From Kalaharituber pfeilii (Eukaryota; Ascomycota; Pezizomycetes; Pezizales; Pezizaceae): 64,000 nt of DNA. Under the pieces are notes generated by a model, which was not told the DNA's origin, ran no database searches, and saw only the letters and a list, made by a program, of their open reading frames with translations. Each line of letters begins with the position of its first letter. Positions within the stretch are counted from its first letter, which is position 1. Shown in pieces: positions 20,245 through 29,678 of the stretch. The stretch covers positions 1 to 64,000 of the forward strand of contig WHUZ01000145.1 of NCBI GenBank assembly GCA_015179045.1. The letters are read 5' to 3'. The position numbers and the translations under genes are program-made.

Positions 20245-20252
20245 TATAAAAG
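20245..20252 (+). promoter_or_regulatory. TATA-box-like element of the R1 leader
   Basis: TATAAAAG is followed by a pyrimidine-rich stretch (CCTCCGCCCTCCTCCCTC) and then TTGCTTCTCCACGC, about 210 bp upstream of the first ATG (20463) of the ORF1 region. The same arrangement is kept, on the minus strand, in the R1 copies at 4.6 and 17.1 kb. Promoter activity is inference. Confidence 0.45.
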
Positions 20253-20554
20253 AGGCCCTCCGCCCTCCTCCCTCTTGCTTCTCCACGCACCAACCTGTAT
20301 TCTACCCAAGGTGTGTATTTAGCTTTTCAATACATCTACCTCTCGGCATCACATAGCTCCGACCGCCTCTGCCTCTGCCTCTGGATCTGCCTCTGCCTCC
20401 GCTGTGAAATCGTCTGCCGCCCGCCCCGTACCCGGTTCCGGTACCCTGGACCCCTCGCGTCCATGGGAGCACCACCGATGCCGGCACCACCGCCACCACC
20501 AGAAAGGGCAAGGGAAAGCTTCCGAGCCAGGAGGAGGCCTTCAAGCACCAGTGC

Positions 20555-20908
20555 TAGTGAGCGGCACGAGCTAGCTCGAGCCTGGATTGATTATATACAT
20601 AATATTGACAAACTAAACTAAACTAAGCTAAATTTTCATCTTTCTCACTACTATCAGCTAAATTGTGCATTTCGAAGTTGTTGGTAAGTCAGAATGAGCT
20701 CCAAGTCTCTAATTTTTACTATATTAGGTATTTACAGTTTATGAAACCTTGCACTGGCTAAGCATTTTAGCGAGTTGTCAAGAAAAACACAAGCATGATC
20801 TTGGCTCGTTTGAGCTCGAGCCAGCTCGAGCTCATGCCAGGCCAGCTCGAGCCGGCTCGAGCTCAAGATCAGTCGAGCTCGAGCTGGCTCGGCTCGTGCC
20901 GCTCACTA
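20555..20908. mobile_element. hAT-type MITE, copy 2
   Basis: A 354 bp relative of copy 1 in opposite orientation with the same TAGTGAGCGGCACGAGC ends. AGCACCAG (20544-20551) and AGCACCAC (20909-20916) form an 8 bp duplication with one mismatch. Three extra bases (TGC) lie between the left duplication and the terminal repeat. It interrupts the ORF1 coding region. Confidence 0.85.
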
Positions 20909-21267
20909 AGCACCACATGGCAACCACCAAAAAGGGCCCCTCTCCCTGCCCCGGGAACACCGCCACCTCCCCACCAACTATTTCCGATGCCACCACCAAA
21001 GGAAAAGCCGGCATCGTGATACACGGGATCGCTCTACGGAAGGACCTAGGGAAGGTCAGACAATGGTTGGAGGCCGCGACTCATAAGGAATTGGGAAAAA
21101 TATCGGGCATTCGCTGGCTGAGGAAGAGGACCACGCTGGTTGAGGAGGGGAAGAAAACCAGCTCGGCGGTTGTTTACTTGGAAAAGGAGACGGATGTTGA
21201 GAGGGTGAGGCTCGGGGGACGTTGGCTCAGATCGGTCCGGTACGAGTCGGAGAGGGGACGGAAGTAG
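20909..21267 (+). CDS. ORF1 (RRM-like) region after MITE
   Basis: From KHHMATTKKGP the frame reads through GIVIHGIALRKDLGKVRQWL, GKISGIRWLRKRTTLVEEGK, KTSSAVVYLEKETD, VRLGGRWLRSVRYES and stops after RGRK. This is the best-preserved example of the ORF1 terminal domain in the window. The upstream part (ATG at 20463, Pro-rich) is separated by the MITE and not obviously in frame. The 3' UTR and tail A follow directly, with no ORF2. Confidence 0.75.
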
Positions 21268-21499
21268 GAGATACCGGGACCGGGACTGCCACCCGCATCA
21301 TGGAGAAGTTTCGCGGGCACTACATGTAGTTAGGAGTAGGTAGTTTGGGGTTCTTTGACTTCTTTTTTCTCTTTTAATAAAAACCTCGCCATAGCCCTTT
21401 GGGCGGCATGCCAGTATTGATATAAAAAAAAAAAAAAAAAAATACCCGCCGACCCCCTGAGACCCCGAAATCCCGACCCGCCGACCCCACCCAGACCAG

Positions 21500-21740
21500 T
21501 TTATTACACCATCTCGGTAGCCATTCCGGTAGCCGTTTGGGCAGCCATTTCAGCAGCCTTTTCAGCACGCATTTCTGTAGCCATTTCGGCTGCCAGTTCA
21601 GCGGCCATTTCAGCAGCCATTTCGGCAGCGGTTGCAGCACCCATTTCGGTAGCCATTTCGGCTGCCATTTCAGCAGCCTTTTCACCATGCATTTCGGGTG
21701 CTATTTCGGCTCCCAACTCAGCAGCCATTTCACCATTAGA
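21500..21740. repeat. GCCATTTC minisatellite
   Basis: Units of GCCATTTCRGCAGCC(A/T)TTTC, as at 6436-6785. Confidence 0.85.
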
Positions 21741-21935
21741 TACACATGGCTGTTCCGATGCAAGGGCACAAGACGAGCTGCAATTGTCACGCGCCGGCGA
21801 GCTGGTGCTGCGACCGGATATGGCCAGTTCAGGGTAACAGTAGTTTCGCAAGCGCTGAATGGCAGAGGCTTCACAGGAGAGGCTTGTGGTAGCAGTTCAA
21901 TGGCTTCAGCTCAGCAGCGATGGCAGGCTCTACTT
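21741..21935 (+). repeat. Dispersed repeat R3, copy 2
   Basis: Collinear with 6786-6990 (CACATGGCTGT..GCACAAG, CAGGGTAACAGTAGTTTCGC). Confidence 0.65.
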
Positions 21936-22114
21936 GCAGGCGGCTATACTAGCAGGTGGGCTGTACTGGCAGGCGGCCCGCTATACTAGCAGGCGGGCTG
22001 TACCGGCAGGCGGGCTCTCCTAGCAGGCAGACTGTACTAGCAGGCGGGCCATACTGGCAGGCGGGCTATACTGGAAGGCGGGCCATACTGGAAGGCGGGC
22101 TATACTGGCAGCTT
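21936..22114. repeat. ~18-bp minisatellite ACTGGCAGGCGGGCYAT
   Basis: About nine units. The last 13 bp (22102-22114, ATACTGGCAGCTT) are the left target duplication of the LINE fragment. Confidence 0.85.
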
Positions 22115-22427
22115 TACAAGATAGGGAAGGCGGATTCACCGGAATGCCGATGGTGTGGCCAGGCGTCAGAGAGCTGGGAACACATAAGGAGTGACTGCAT
22201 CGCCTGGAACCGAAAGAACACGAAAGGAGCAGAAGGTATAAGACAGGTGGAAAAAGACACGAATCTGGTGGAGTTATTGGAGTGGGCCGGGGAGGACTAG
22301 ATGTTTCAGGATTTAGTTTCTGTTCTAAGTTTTCTTTTCCTTTTCTCATCTATGTACTTAAACATCGCCATAGCCCACAGGGCGGCACGCGATTAATGAA
22401 ATAAAAAAAAAAAAAAAAAAAAAAAAA
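22115..22427 (+). mobile_element. 5'-truncated LINE (ORF2 end), tail A
   Basis: Perfect 13 bp duplication ATACTGGCAGCTT (22102-22114 and 22428-22440). The last ~62 codons of ORF2 (22115-22300) read KIGKADSPECRWCG, EHIRSDC and LVELLEWAGED. A 3' UTR, GCCATAGCCCACAGGGCGGC, ACGCGATTAATGAAAT and poly-A follow. Confidence 0.92.
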
Positions 22428-22440
22428 ATACTGGCAGCTT

Positions 22441-22690
22441 GCTAGCTACCTATAGCTAGCCGGTTCTGTGAGCATGCCGGCTGTCAGCGGGAGGCGGTCA
22501 TGGCTTGCCGGCAGTCATGGCTTGCCGGCGGTCATGCCTTGCCAGCGCTCATGGCTTGCCGGCGGTCGTGGCTTGCTGGCGGTCGTGGCTTGCCGGCGGT
22601 CGTGGCTTCCCAGCGGTCGTGGCTTCCCAGCGGTCGTGGCTTCCCAGCGGTCGTGGCTTGGTGTGTGGAGGCTGTAAGGACAATGTGTGC
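22441..22690. repeat. 18-bp minisatellite GTGGCTTGCCGGCGGTC, copy 2
   Basis: About ten units with the same flanks as 7592-7850. ORFs across it are artefacts. Confidence 0.85.
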
Positions 22691-23075
22691 AATTTCATAT
22701 GTATGACGGGTCCCTTTCAACATCGTAAGATGTGTGAACTTGAGCTGAATCTGACACGTACCGTAGGGCCCGTTGGACGGCACGACGGTGGCACGGGACC
22801 TCTCCGGGCAGGCCAGTCTGGCCTTCCCGCATGCTGGGTATCGACAGGGACTGTAGACTACCCTGCCGGTTGCAGAGGTATCTACTAGCCGAAAAAACCA
22901 GTATCCGGACAAGGGATAAATGCATATTATGCGATATGCAGCATCTAGTCTCAACAAGCATATGTTCGTATGCTTGGCTATGGATATCTATCCAATTTCG
23001 TGATAGATTGTCCAAATTTTATTAGAAGTATCTGGACAGCTGACATAATGAATTTGGGCCTATTGTACAGCAGCA
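22691..23075. repeat. R5 and R4 repeats (reverse of 31.6-32.1 kb)
   Basis: 22691-22800 is an R5 relative. 22800-23075 matches 31590-32085 in reverse complement. The junction GGTATCTACTAGCCG (about 22876-22890) is uninterrupted where the 31.8 kb copy has a TA-flanked MITE, giving an empty site with a single TA. Confidence 0.7.
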
Positions 23076-23440
23076 GAATAAACACAAGAACAAGGTAGTA
23101 TATATAAGGACGGCAGGCAAAAAAGGTCCAGGTAAAAACTCAAGTATCATACTTAGTAAGATAATAATATTCTCATAGGTGCTGAAATAACTCTTCAGAA
23201 AAGAGTAGCTATTGGAGCCTACATTGAGATATTCGCATACCAAATAGCCCAATATTGCTTTCATCAATAAAATTAATATCTAAAACAATGAAGGTACTAA
23301 AATCAACATGCGCTGACATCATTGAGAATGCAGTTTTGAGAGCTTCACATATGCATCAGCTACAAATCTTAAAGTTGTGATAAAGGGCAGATGAGAGTAC
23401 TGCCACTGGAGGGAGGTCACTACTGCTTGTTTTCACTGCT
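23076..23440. other. Unassigned AT-rich sequence
   Basis: I see no gene or named repeat. ORFs here are short with no recognisable domain. Confidence 0.5.
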
Positions 23441-23720
23441 ATTGCAGTGCTCTTCTGTAGCCTGTTCCAGAGGCTTTTCCAGAACCTTTTGGGGAGGCTG
23501 TTCTGAGGCTGTTCCGGAGGTCGTTCCGGAGGTTGTTCCGGAGGCTACTTCGGAGGCCGTTTCGGAGGCTATTTCGGATGCCGTCTTGGAGGTTGTTTCG
23601 GAGGCTGTTTCGGAGGCTGTTTCGAAGGCTGTTTGAGCTCGAACAGCTTCTCGAACAGTATTTCAATGGCCTCTGGAACAGCCTCTGGAACAGCTCTTGG
23701 AATAGCCTTGTAAAAGTTTC
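23441..23720. repeat. ~12-15-bp minisatellite TTCCGGAGGCTG with inverted half
   Basis: Units of GTTCCGGAGGCTGTTTCGGA run to about 23630, then the complementary sense appears (CCTCTGGAACAGCCTCTGGA) to about 23700. The array is therefore partly self-complementary. It lies just outside the Gypsy-1 5' LTR. Confidence 0.75.
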
Positions 23721-23800
23721 TAGAACAGCCCTGAAGAGCAGTCTCGAAATCTTAGGATCTATCAAAATAGTAACTTTTGATCATTATAATGCCTGAACCT

Positions 23801-24594
23801 TGTCATGCCGCAATAGGAAATAACAGGGATTAGTTCTTGGTAACCACCATGCAGTGATCGACCCGAACTACAGAATGCTCTCGAACCGCCGCCATAGCTC
23901 TACATCATTCCACATCATTCTACAGCATTCTACAAGCACTCTTCTATGTCGTCATGTATGTTTCTATTTCCATCTGTGTTCTTCTATGTCGTCATGTCCA
24001 AGTTCATGCAATACTCGTACCTGCTACTTCTGTTCAATCTCTCTCGTCTATATATATCTCTCCTACCCGCCTGTATGTAGTCTCCACTGGTCAACGTACG
24101 CTCATTCTCTCTTCCACCTTGTCCCTCTCTGTCCCTGCTGTCTCGTAGCACCCGCTGTGGTGGTAACCACGGTACCGATGGAAGGAATAAGGCCATACGC
24201 GGGCCGGAGCGGTACTCAGCGATAGGGCCACATGATGACACATGCATGGGATGAGGAAGAAAATTATGATTAAGAAGCGAGATATGTATGTATAGGCTCA
24301 GTTGGAAGGCGAAGGTGGTCTATAAATTGTATGTAGATAGGACTGTGGAAGCAAGCAAGCGGCAACATACACGGAGACAGACATACACGGGGACATACAG
24401 ACATGGACAGATATGGACACGTACAGACAAGACAATTGAAGACTCTTTTCTTGACATTTGATTATTGAGACCGCCCTTGAGGCTTCGTTCCGCCAGCTCT
24501 AGATACCGGTACCCGTGCGAAACAGTGGATGCTGTCTAGCCGTCATCACACCACGATCGTGCCTTCGCCTACTGATCCCAGCATCGCCCTTACA
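23801..24594 (+). repeat. Gypsy-1 5' LTR (contains 399-bp extra block)
   Basis: It starts TGTCATGCCGCAATAGG and ends GCATCGCCCTTACA. Without the block 24156-24554 it would be about 395 bp, matching the 3' LTR (31080-31473). A TATATATCTCTCC motif near 24050 could serve as the promoter. I see no convincing tRNA primer-binding site right after the LTR (GTTTGACCAGTCACC). Confidence 0.88.
24156..24554. mobile_element. 399-bp insertion in the 5' LTR, possibly another solo LTR
   Basis: Absent from the 3' LTR, where CACCCGC joins GATCGTG directly. It starts TGTGGTGGTAACC and ends near GTCATCACA(CCAC), so LTR-like TG..CA ends are possible. An internal TATAAATTG (about 24320) would suit a promoter. 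The flanks CCCGC and CCAC are not a clean duplication. A deletion in the 3' LTR is the alternative. Confidence 0.5.
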
Positions 24595-24634
24595 GTTTGA
24601 CCAGTCACCTTTATCGCGCCTGCTACGAATCGCT

Positions 24635-25750
24635 ATGGACGACACTCTTATGCGCGAAACGCTTCCTCCGGAAGGGTCACCTTCGTTGCCAACTGCTCCC
24701 TTCATGACGCCATCAACTAGCGCTACGTCTCAGAACTCTGCCTCGATCCTCGATCGGTTCACTATGCCTCCTGAGTTGCGATCGTACTTCCAGGACCTAC
24801 AGAGCACTGTACAACAACTCCATACTACAGTTGCTACCCTCCGCTCGGCAACTCCCACCTCAGGCTCCACTACTACTGACCATGCACCGAAGACCAAGGC
24901 ACCGGACATTTTTACAGGGAACCGGTCGAAGCTTCGCTCCTTCCTCTCACAGATCTATCTCTACATCGCAGTGTATCCCCACGAGTTTCCTACCGAACGA
25001 TCGAAGGTTCTCTACGCCGCCTCATTCCTCAAGGGTGCCGCCTTTCTGTGGTTTGAGCCTCACCTCCGCACCCTGCATCAGCACACTCCCTCAGCGCTTT
25101 TGGACAATTTCGACGCCTTCTGTCAAGCACTACGACAGACCTACGGTGATATTGACACTCGCGCTAATGCGGAAAGAGCGATTGAACGCCTGCGACAAGT
25201 CGGTTCTGCGGCAGACTATGCATCACGCTTTCAGCAACTCACTTCGTTCCTTAATTGGAATGAAGAGGCACTCATTTGGCGATTCTATAGGGGCCTTAAG
25301 GATAGGGTTAAGGATGAATTAGTTAAGGAAGAATGCCCCAAGCAGCTTTCTGAACTACTTGAAAAGGCCGTACGCATAGATAACCGCTTGTTCGAACGAA
25401 ATCGAGAATTCCGCACCTCTGAGTGGGCATCGAAAACCAACCGATCTGATCCCGAGCCAATGGATCTTTCCGCAGTCAGTACTAAACCTGCTCCCCAGCG
25501 TACCCCTACTAATCGTGATCTCTCGCCACAAGAACGTGCTCGCCGGCTTAAGTACAAACTCTGCCTTCTCTGTGCCAAACCAGGACACAAAGCTGCTGAA
25601 TGTCGATCCAATACTCAGACCCAACAGCTCACTTCTAGTACTAAGCAGGATCCAAAGAAGAAAGAGCGTGTCAATATCTCCTTCACTACTACAGCTGAGG
25701 ACAGTTCGGGGAAAGAACCAGATCAGGCGAGCCAAACCGCCCTGCTCTGA
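24635..25750 (+). CDS. gag: Gypsy-1 gag polyprotein
   Basis: The likely start is the ATG at 24635 (MDDTLMRE), just past the LTR end; the frame is open further upstream into the LTR. The protein is about 371 residues: a coiled N-terminal stretch (about 40-80), the capsid-like retrotransposon gag domain (FTGNRSKLRSFLSQ, FLKGAAFLWFEPHL, YASRFQQLTSFLNW) and a CCHC knuckle CLLCAKPGHKAAEC near the C-terminus. It forms the virus-like particle and packages RNA (family role). The stop at 25750 overlaps pol, which continues in the -1 frame. A GGGGAAA run at 25708-25714 lies in the only overlap that keeps both frames open. Confidence 0.9.
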   Translation: MDDTLMRETLPPEGSPSLPTAPFMTPSTSATSQNSASILDRFTMPPELRSYFQDLQSTVQQLHTTVATLRSATPTSGSTTTDHAPKTKAPDIFTGNRSKLRSFLSQIYLYIAVYPHEFPTERSKVLYAASFLKGAAFLWFEPHLRTLHQHTPSALLDNFDAFCQALRQTYGDIDTRANAERAIERLRQVGSAADYASRFQQLTSFLNWNEEALIWRFYRGLKDRVKDELVKEECPKQLSELLEKAVRIDNRLFERNREFRTSEWASKTNRSDPEPMDLSAVSTKPAPQRTPTNRDLSPQERARRLKYKLCLLCAKPGHKAAECRSNTQTQQLTSSTKQDPKKKERVNISFTTTAEDSSGKEPDQASQTALL

Positions 25751-25860
25751 GCTTAACCGAGGGCGATATTCTTCTTTATTATACCAGACCGACCTCCGAC
25801 TCTCATCTTATTGTCAATGGTTTACTCCGTTCTAGTTCTGTTTGTACTCCTGTTACTATT

Positions 25861-28449
25861 ATGATTGATTGTGGTGCTTCGTCAAATTTCATAAACCGCT
25901 CCTTTATTGACAGACATCCTATACCACTCCTTCGCCACCCTACACCTATTGATCTTAATGTAATTGATGGTTCTTCTATTTCGTCTGGTTCTGTTACTCA
26001 TCATACTGTGCCTATAACCCTGTCTATTCACTCACATTCTGAGAAGGTTCCTTTGCATGTTATTCCAATGAAGGATTATGATATTGTTCTAGGTATTCCT
26101 TGGTTGCGTTCGCACAATCCTGTTATCAATTGGGCCAAAGATGAGGTTGACTTTACTTCTGCATTCTGTCATTCACGTTGCCTGCCACCCTTGAATATTT
26201 CTTCGTTGTCTACTACTCCTTCAGTTTCTCATTCTGAGTCTTCTTGTATGCCGAATCCATTGAATATCTCGTTTGTGTCAGCTCCTGCCTTTCACCGTTT
26301 AGTGAGACCCCGCCGGAAATGTTCAGATTCAGATTCGGAGATAGTTCAGGGCCTTGTCATCGCTACATTGGATACGCCTAATAAGACGAAGGTTACTCCT
26401 ATCATCCCAGAGCAATATAAGCGCTTTTCTCGCATCTTTTCGGCCACAGAAGCAGCTGTCTTACCTCAGCATCAGCCCTGGGACCACAAGATTCCTCTAC
26501 AACCTGGCACACATCCTCCGTTCGGTCCGATTTATGCGCTTTCAGAAACCGAACTGCAAGCCCTACGAGAATACTTGGATGAGAACTTAGCAAAAGGGTT
26601 TATTCGCCAGTCGTCGTCTCCTGCTGGTGCACCAATATTGTTTACTAAGAAGAAGGATGGAAGCCTGCGTTTATGTGTTGACTACCGAGGGCTAAATCGA
26701 ATCACAGTAAAGAACCGCTACCCTATACCGCTGATATCAGAGCTCCTAGACCGTGTGCGCGGGGCAAAATACTTTACGAAAATCGATTTGCGAGGGGCAT
26801 ATAACTTGATACGAATTGCTGAAGGCGATGAATGGAAAACGGCGTTCAGAACACGATATGGACACTATGAGTATACAGTTATGCCTTTTGGACTAACGAA
26901 CGCCCCGGCATCATTCCAAGCATTGGTGAACGATATCCTTCGGTCATACCTCGACTATTTTGTTGTTGCCTTCCTCGATGACATCCTGATCTTCTCGAAT
27001 ACTCTTGAGGACCATAAAGTTCACGTTACCAAGGTATTAGAGAAGCTTGATGAACACAACCTCTTTGTGAAGCTTGAAAAATGCTCATTGCATGCCAAAG
27101 AGGTGGAATTCTTGGGATACGTCATTAGCAGAGAAGGAATAAAGATGGATCCAAGTAAGGTTGAATCAGTAACCCTAACCTGGCCGACTCCTACGTGTGT
27201 TAAGGATATCATGTCATTTCTAGGATTTGCAAACTTCTACCGCCGGTTTATACCACACTGCAGCAGTATCATCGCACCGCTTACTCGCCTACTCAGGAAA
27301 GATGCTTCGTTTACATGGACCGATGACTGTCAAAGAGCATTCGAGGCTATTAAGCAGTCCTTCGCTACAGCAGTGGTCTTAAGACATTTTGATCCTGAAT
27401 TACCTGCTGTTGTCGAAACCGATGCTTCTGACTTCGCTATCGGTGCCTGCCTGTCCCAATACGATACTGAAGCAAAGACTCTTCGCCCCATTGCGTTCTA
27501 CAGCCGAAAGCTACTCCCCGCAGAAACGAACTATGAGATACATGATAAGGAGCTATTAGCTATAGTTGCCGCCCTCAGAGAATGGAGAGTTTATCTAGAA
27601 GGGGCTAAGCATCAGATACAGATCTACTCTGACCACCAGAACCTTCAGTCATTTACCTCCACGAAAGTCTTGAATCGAAGACAGGCCCGCTGGTCAGAAA
27701 TGCTAGCCTCATATGATTTTGTTATTGTCCATCGCCCTGGTGCGGCTAACTCGCAAGCAGATGCACTATCCCGACGACCCGACTACCAAGATCCTACCGC
27801 GAAGCAAGAGCACTGTTTGCTTAAACCCCATCAGCTTATACTTGCTGCGGTTGAGCTGAGGAATACTGCGGTTGAAAAGGATAGTAGTATACTGCAGAAA
27901 ATTAAGGAAGCATATGAGCAGGACCCATCTTGTGCTAAGTTAAAGTCAGAGCTCACCTCAGGCACAGCGCCTAAGTTTCGACTGCGTGCATACTCTCTAC
28001 GTGATGATCTTATTCTCTTTAATGGGCTAATCTTTGTGCCAGATAATAAGGGCCTAAAGGTGGAAATTGTTCGGATGCACCCTGATACACCTACAGCAGG
28101 ACACCCCGGCCAAGCGAAGACACTAGAACTGATCTCCAGACACTTCTTTTTCCCCCGTATGAGACAGTTCGTGGAAACGTACATTCGAACATGCGAGACT
28201 TGTGGAAGATGCAAGGCATCAAGACAGCAACCCTTTGGTCAGTTGCAATCTCTTTCTGTTCCTCCACACCCCTGGCATTCAGTATCAATGGATTTCATAG
28301 TCAAGCTTCCCTTATCTAAAGACCCATCATTGCCCTGCCATGGCGAACAGCTACAAGCGGGGTCACGTGAAAGAAAAAAAAAAAAAAAAAAAAAAAAAAA
28401 GACCCATCATTATCTCCTTTTCCATCCTTCGATTCCATACTCGTTGTAG
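25861..28449 (+). CDS. pol: Gypsy-1 pol (protease, RT, RNase H, first part of integrase)
   Basis: The pol frame is already open from about 25698, upstream of the first ATG at 25861. Visible in order: aspartic protease with DCGAS; RT with LCVDYRGLNRITVKNRYP, KIDLRGAYNLI and the catalytic FLDDILIFS; RNase H with ETDASDFAIGA, EIHDKELLAIVAAL, YSDHQNL and ADALSR; then the integrase HHCC zinc domain and MDFIVKLPLS. True coding ends at 28331, where a 66 bp LINE tail is inserted; the remainder to 28449 is read-through of the insertion. Intact up to that point, so the break is likely recent. Confidence 0.93.
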   Translation: MIDCGASSNFINRSFIDRHPIPLLRHPTPIDLNVIDGSSISSGSVTHHTVPITLSIHSHSEKVPLHVIPMKDYDIVLGIPWLRSHNPVINWAKDEVDFTSAFCHSRCLPPLNISSLSTTPSVSHSESSCMPNPLNISFVSAPAFHRLVRPRRKCSDSDSEIVQGLVIATLDTPNKTKVTPIIPEQYKRFSRIFSATEAAVLPQHQPWDHKIPLQPGTHPPFGPIYALSETELQALREYLDENLAKGFIRQSSSPAGAPILFTKKKDGSLRLCVDYRGLNRITVKNRYPIPLISELLDRVRGAKYFTKIDLRGAYNLIRIAEGDEWKTAFRTRYGHYEYTVMPFGLTNAPASFQALVNDILRSYLDYFVVAFLDDILIFSNTLEDHKVHVTKVLEKLDEHNLFVKLEKCSLHAKEVEFLGYVISREGIKMDPSKVESVTLTWPTPTCVKDIMSFLGFANFYRRFIPHCSSIIAPLTRLLRKDASFTWTDDCQRAFEAIKQSFATAVVLRHFDPELPAVVETDASDFAIGACLSQYDTEAKTLRPIAFYSRKLLPAETNYEIHDKELLAIVAALREWRVYLEGAKHQIQIYSDHQNLQSFTSTKVLNRRQARWSEMLASYDFVIVHRPGAANSQADALSRRPDYQDPTAKQEHCLLKPHQLILAAVELRNTAVEKDSSILQKIKEAYEQDPSCAKLKSELTSGTAPKFRLRAYSLRDDLILFNGLIFVPDNKGLKVEIVRMHPDTPTAGHPGQAKTLELISRHFFFPRMRQFVETYIRTCETCGRCKASRQQPFGQLQSLSVPPHPWHSVSMDFIVKLPLSKDPSLPCHGEQLQAGSRERKKKKKKKKKTHHYLLFHPSIPYSL
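28332..28397 (+). mobile_element. Ultra-short tail-B LINE insertion in integrase (66 bp)
   Basis: GCCCTGCCATGGCGAACAGC, TACAAGCGGGGTCACGTGA and poly-A are bounded by a perfect 14 bp duplication AAAGACCCATCATT (28318-28331 and 28398-28411). With the duplication it adds 80 bp, shifting the reading frame of pol. Confidence 0.96.
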
Positions 28450-29480
28450 TTGATCGACTCACGAAAATGGCATATTTCATTCCCTGTAGCGAGACCGTCA
28501 CAGCCCCGGAGCTAGCTCAACTCTACCTCAAGCATGTATTCGTTCATCACGGTATTCCGAAAGAGATCGTTACAGATCGTGGAGCAGTATTCGCCTCGAA
28601 CTTTACTTGCTCACTATGTCAAGCCGCCAATATCGACCAGCAACTCTCAACAGCTTATCATCCACAAACCGATGGTCAGACCGGGCGTGTGAATCAGATT
28701 CTCGAGCAGTACCTTCGAGCATACTGCAACTATCAGCAAGACAATTGGGTTGAACTCCTACCATTAGCTCAGTTTGCCTACAATAATGCTGAACAAAGCA
28801 GTATCAAATGCTCACCCTTTTACGCGAACTACGGCTACCACCCAACTCTCAACGTCTCGCTGGAAGCATCTGCGAAATCTCCTGCAGTCGATGAACGGGT
28901 TCAAGAGCTACGTTCCCTACATTGCCTCTTACAGCACGAAATGAAGTTTGCCCAACAACTGCAAGCCCAGTACTACAATCGCGATGTACGCCCAGAGCCT
29001 GAAATCAAAGAAGGTGATCGAGTTTGGCTTATTCGAAGGCACATAAAAACGAACCGACCCTCCGAGAAGCTCGACTATAAGAAGTTGGGACCATTCGAAG
29101 TGGAAAAGGTGATCAGTCCAGTGGCCTACAATGTAAGACTACCCTCATCAATGCACATTCATCGAGTCTTTCATGTCTCGCTGCTGGAAAAGGCTACCAC
29201 TGATAATACACTCAGAGAAGAACAACCTGCACCACCGCCTATCATTGTTGAGGGTGAAGCATACTTGGAAGTTGAAGAGGTGGTCAACAGCCGCAGACGT
29301 GGGAAGAAGCTGGAGTATGAGGTTAAGTGGAAAGGTTACCCACATCATGACAACACTTGGGAACCGGCTCAAGGCCTTAAGAGCATACAAGGAATGATTA
29401 ACCAATTCCACGAGAAGTACCCTGACAAGCCCGGGCCCACAAAGCCAAAAAGGGGGGGGAAAGGCTCCGCCGCTCAGTGA
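28412..29480 (+). CDS. pol: Gypsy-1 pol 3' part (integrase core and chromodomain)
   Basis: The frame resumes after the insertion with SILVVVDRLTKMAYFIPC. The integrase core has the second catalytic Asp in IVTDRGAVF and the Glu in GRVNQILEQYL; the first Asp lies upstream in MDFIV. The GPFEV/I-type C-terminal region follows (GDRVWLIRRH, KLGPFEVEK). The last ~60 residues are a chromodomain (EVEEVVNSRRRG, YEVKWKGYPHHDNTWEPAQG), which in chromoviruses directs integration to marked chromatin. It ends with a Lys/Gly tail. ATG at 28467 is internal, not a true start. Confidence 0.93.
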
Positions 29481-29640
29481 TAACCTGTCTTTTCTTGTCG
29501 TCTGTTACCCTGAATTTGTGCTATTACGAGTGTTCTTGTTTACTTATTGCATGTCATTCGCTCATGTGTTTTCTATGCTCCATCGTCATGTCATTCTCTT
29601 GTGTATTTCCTATATTCTACACCACGGCCTGATCAGGAGC

Positions 29641-29663
29641 TCAGGCTAGAAGAGGGGAAATAC
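29641..29663 (+). promoter_or_regulatory. Gypsy-1 polypurine tract region
   Basis: AGAAGAGGGGAAATAC lies directly before the 3' LTR start (TGTCATG at 29664). This is the expected position for the plus-strand primer. Confidence 0.65.
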
Positions 29664-29678
29664 TGTCATGCCGCAATA
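29664..29678 (+). repeat. Gypsy-1 3' LTR start, duplicated by LINE insertion
   Basis: TGTCATGCCGCAATA is the first 15 bp of the 3' LTR. It recurs at 31080-31094 as the target duplication made by the inserted ORF1-only element. Confidence 0.93.

Larger units (their letters stand above)
19385..21440 (+). mobile_element. ORF1-only LINE derivative with R1 leader, tail A, two nested MITEs
   Basis: Plus-strand R1 sequence (19385-20460) runs into a TATA-box leader, then an ORF1 coding region, then a 3' UTR and tail A (CCATAGCCCTTTGGGCGGCA, GCCAGTATTGATAT, poly-A ending about 21440). Two hAT-type MITEs are nested in it (19685-19997 and 20555-20908). It links the dispersed R1 repeats to this retroelement family. 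The exact 5' end and the target duplication are not clear, so the left boundary is approximate. Confidence 0.6.

Noticed and set aside
24515..24634. Gag start at the first ATG (24515)
   Set aside because: It lies inside the 5' LTR and the extra 399 bp block; the ATG at 24635 just after the LTR is more plausible.
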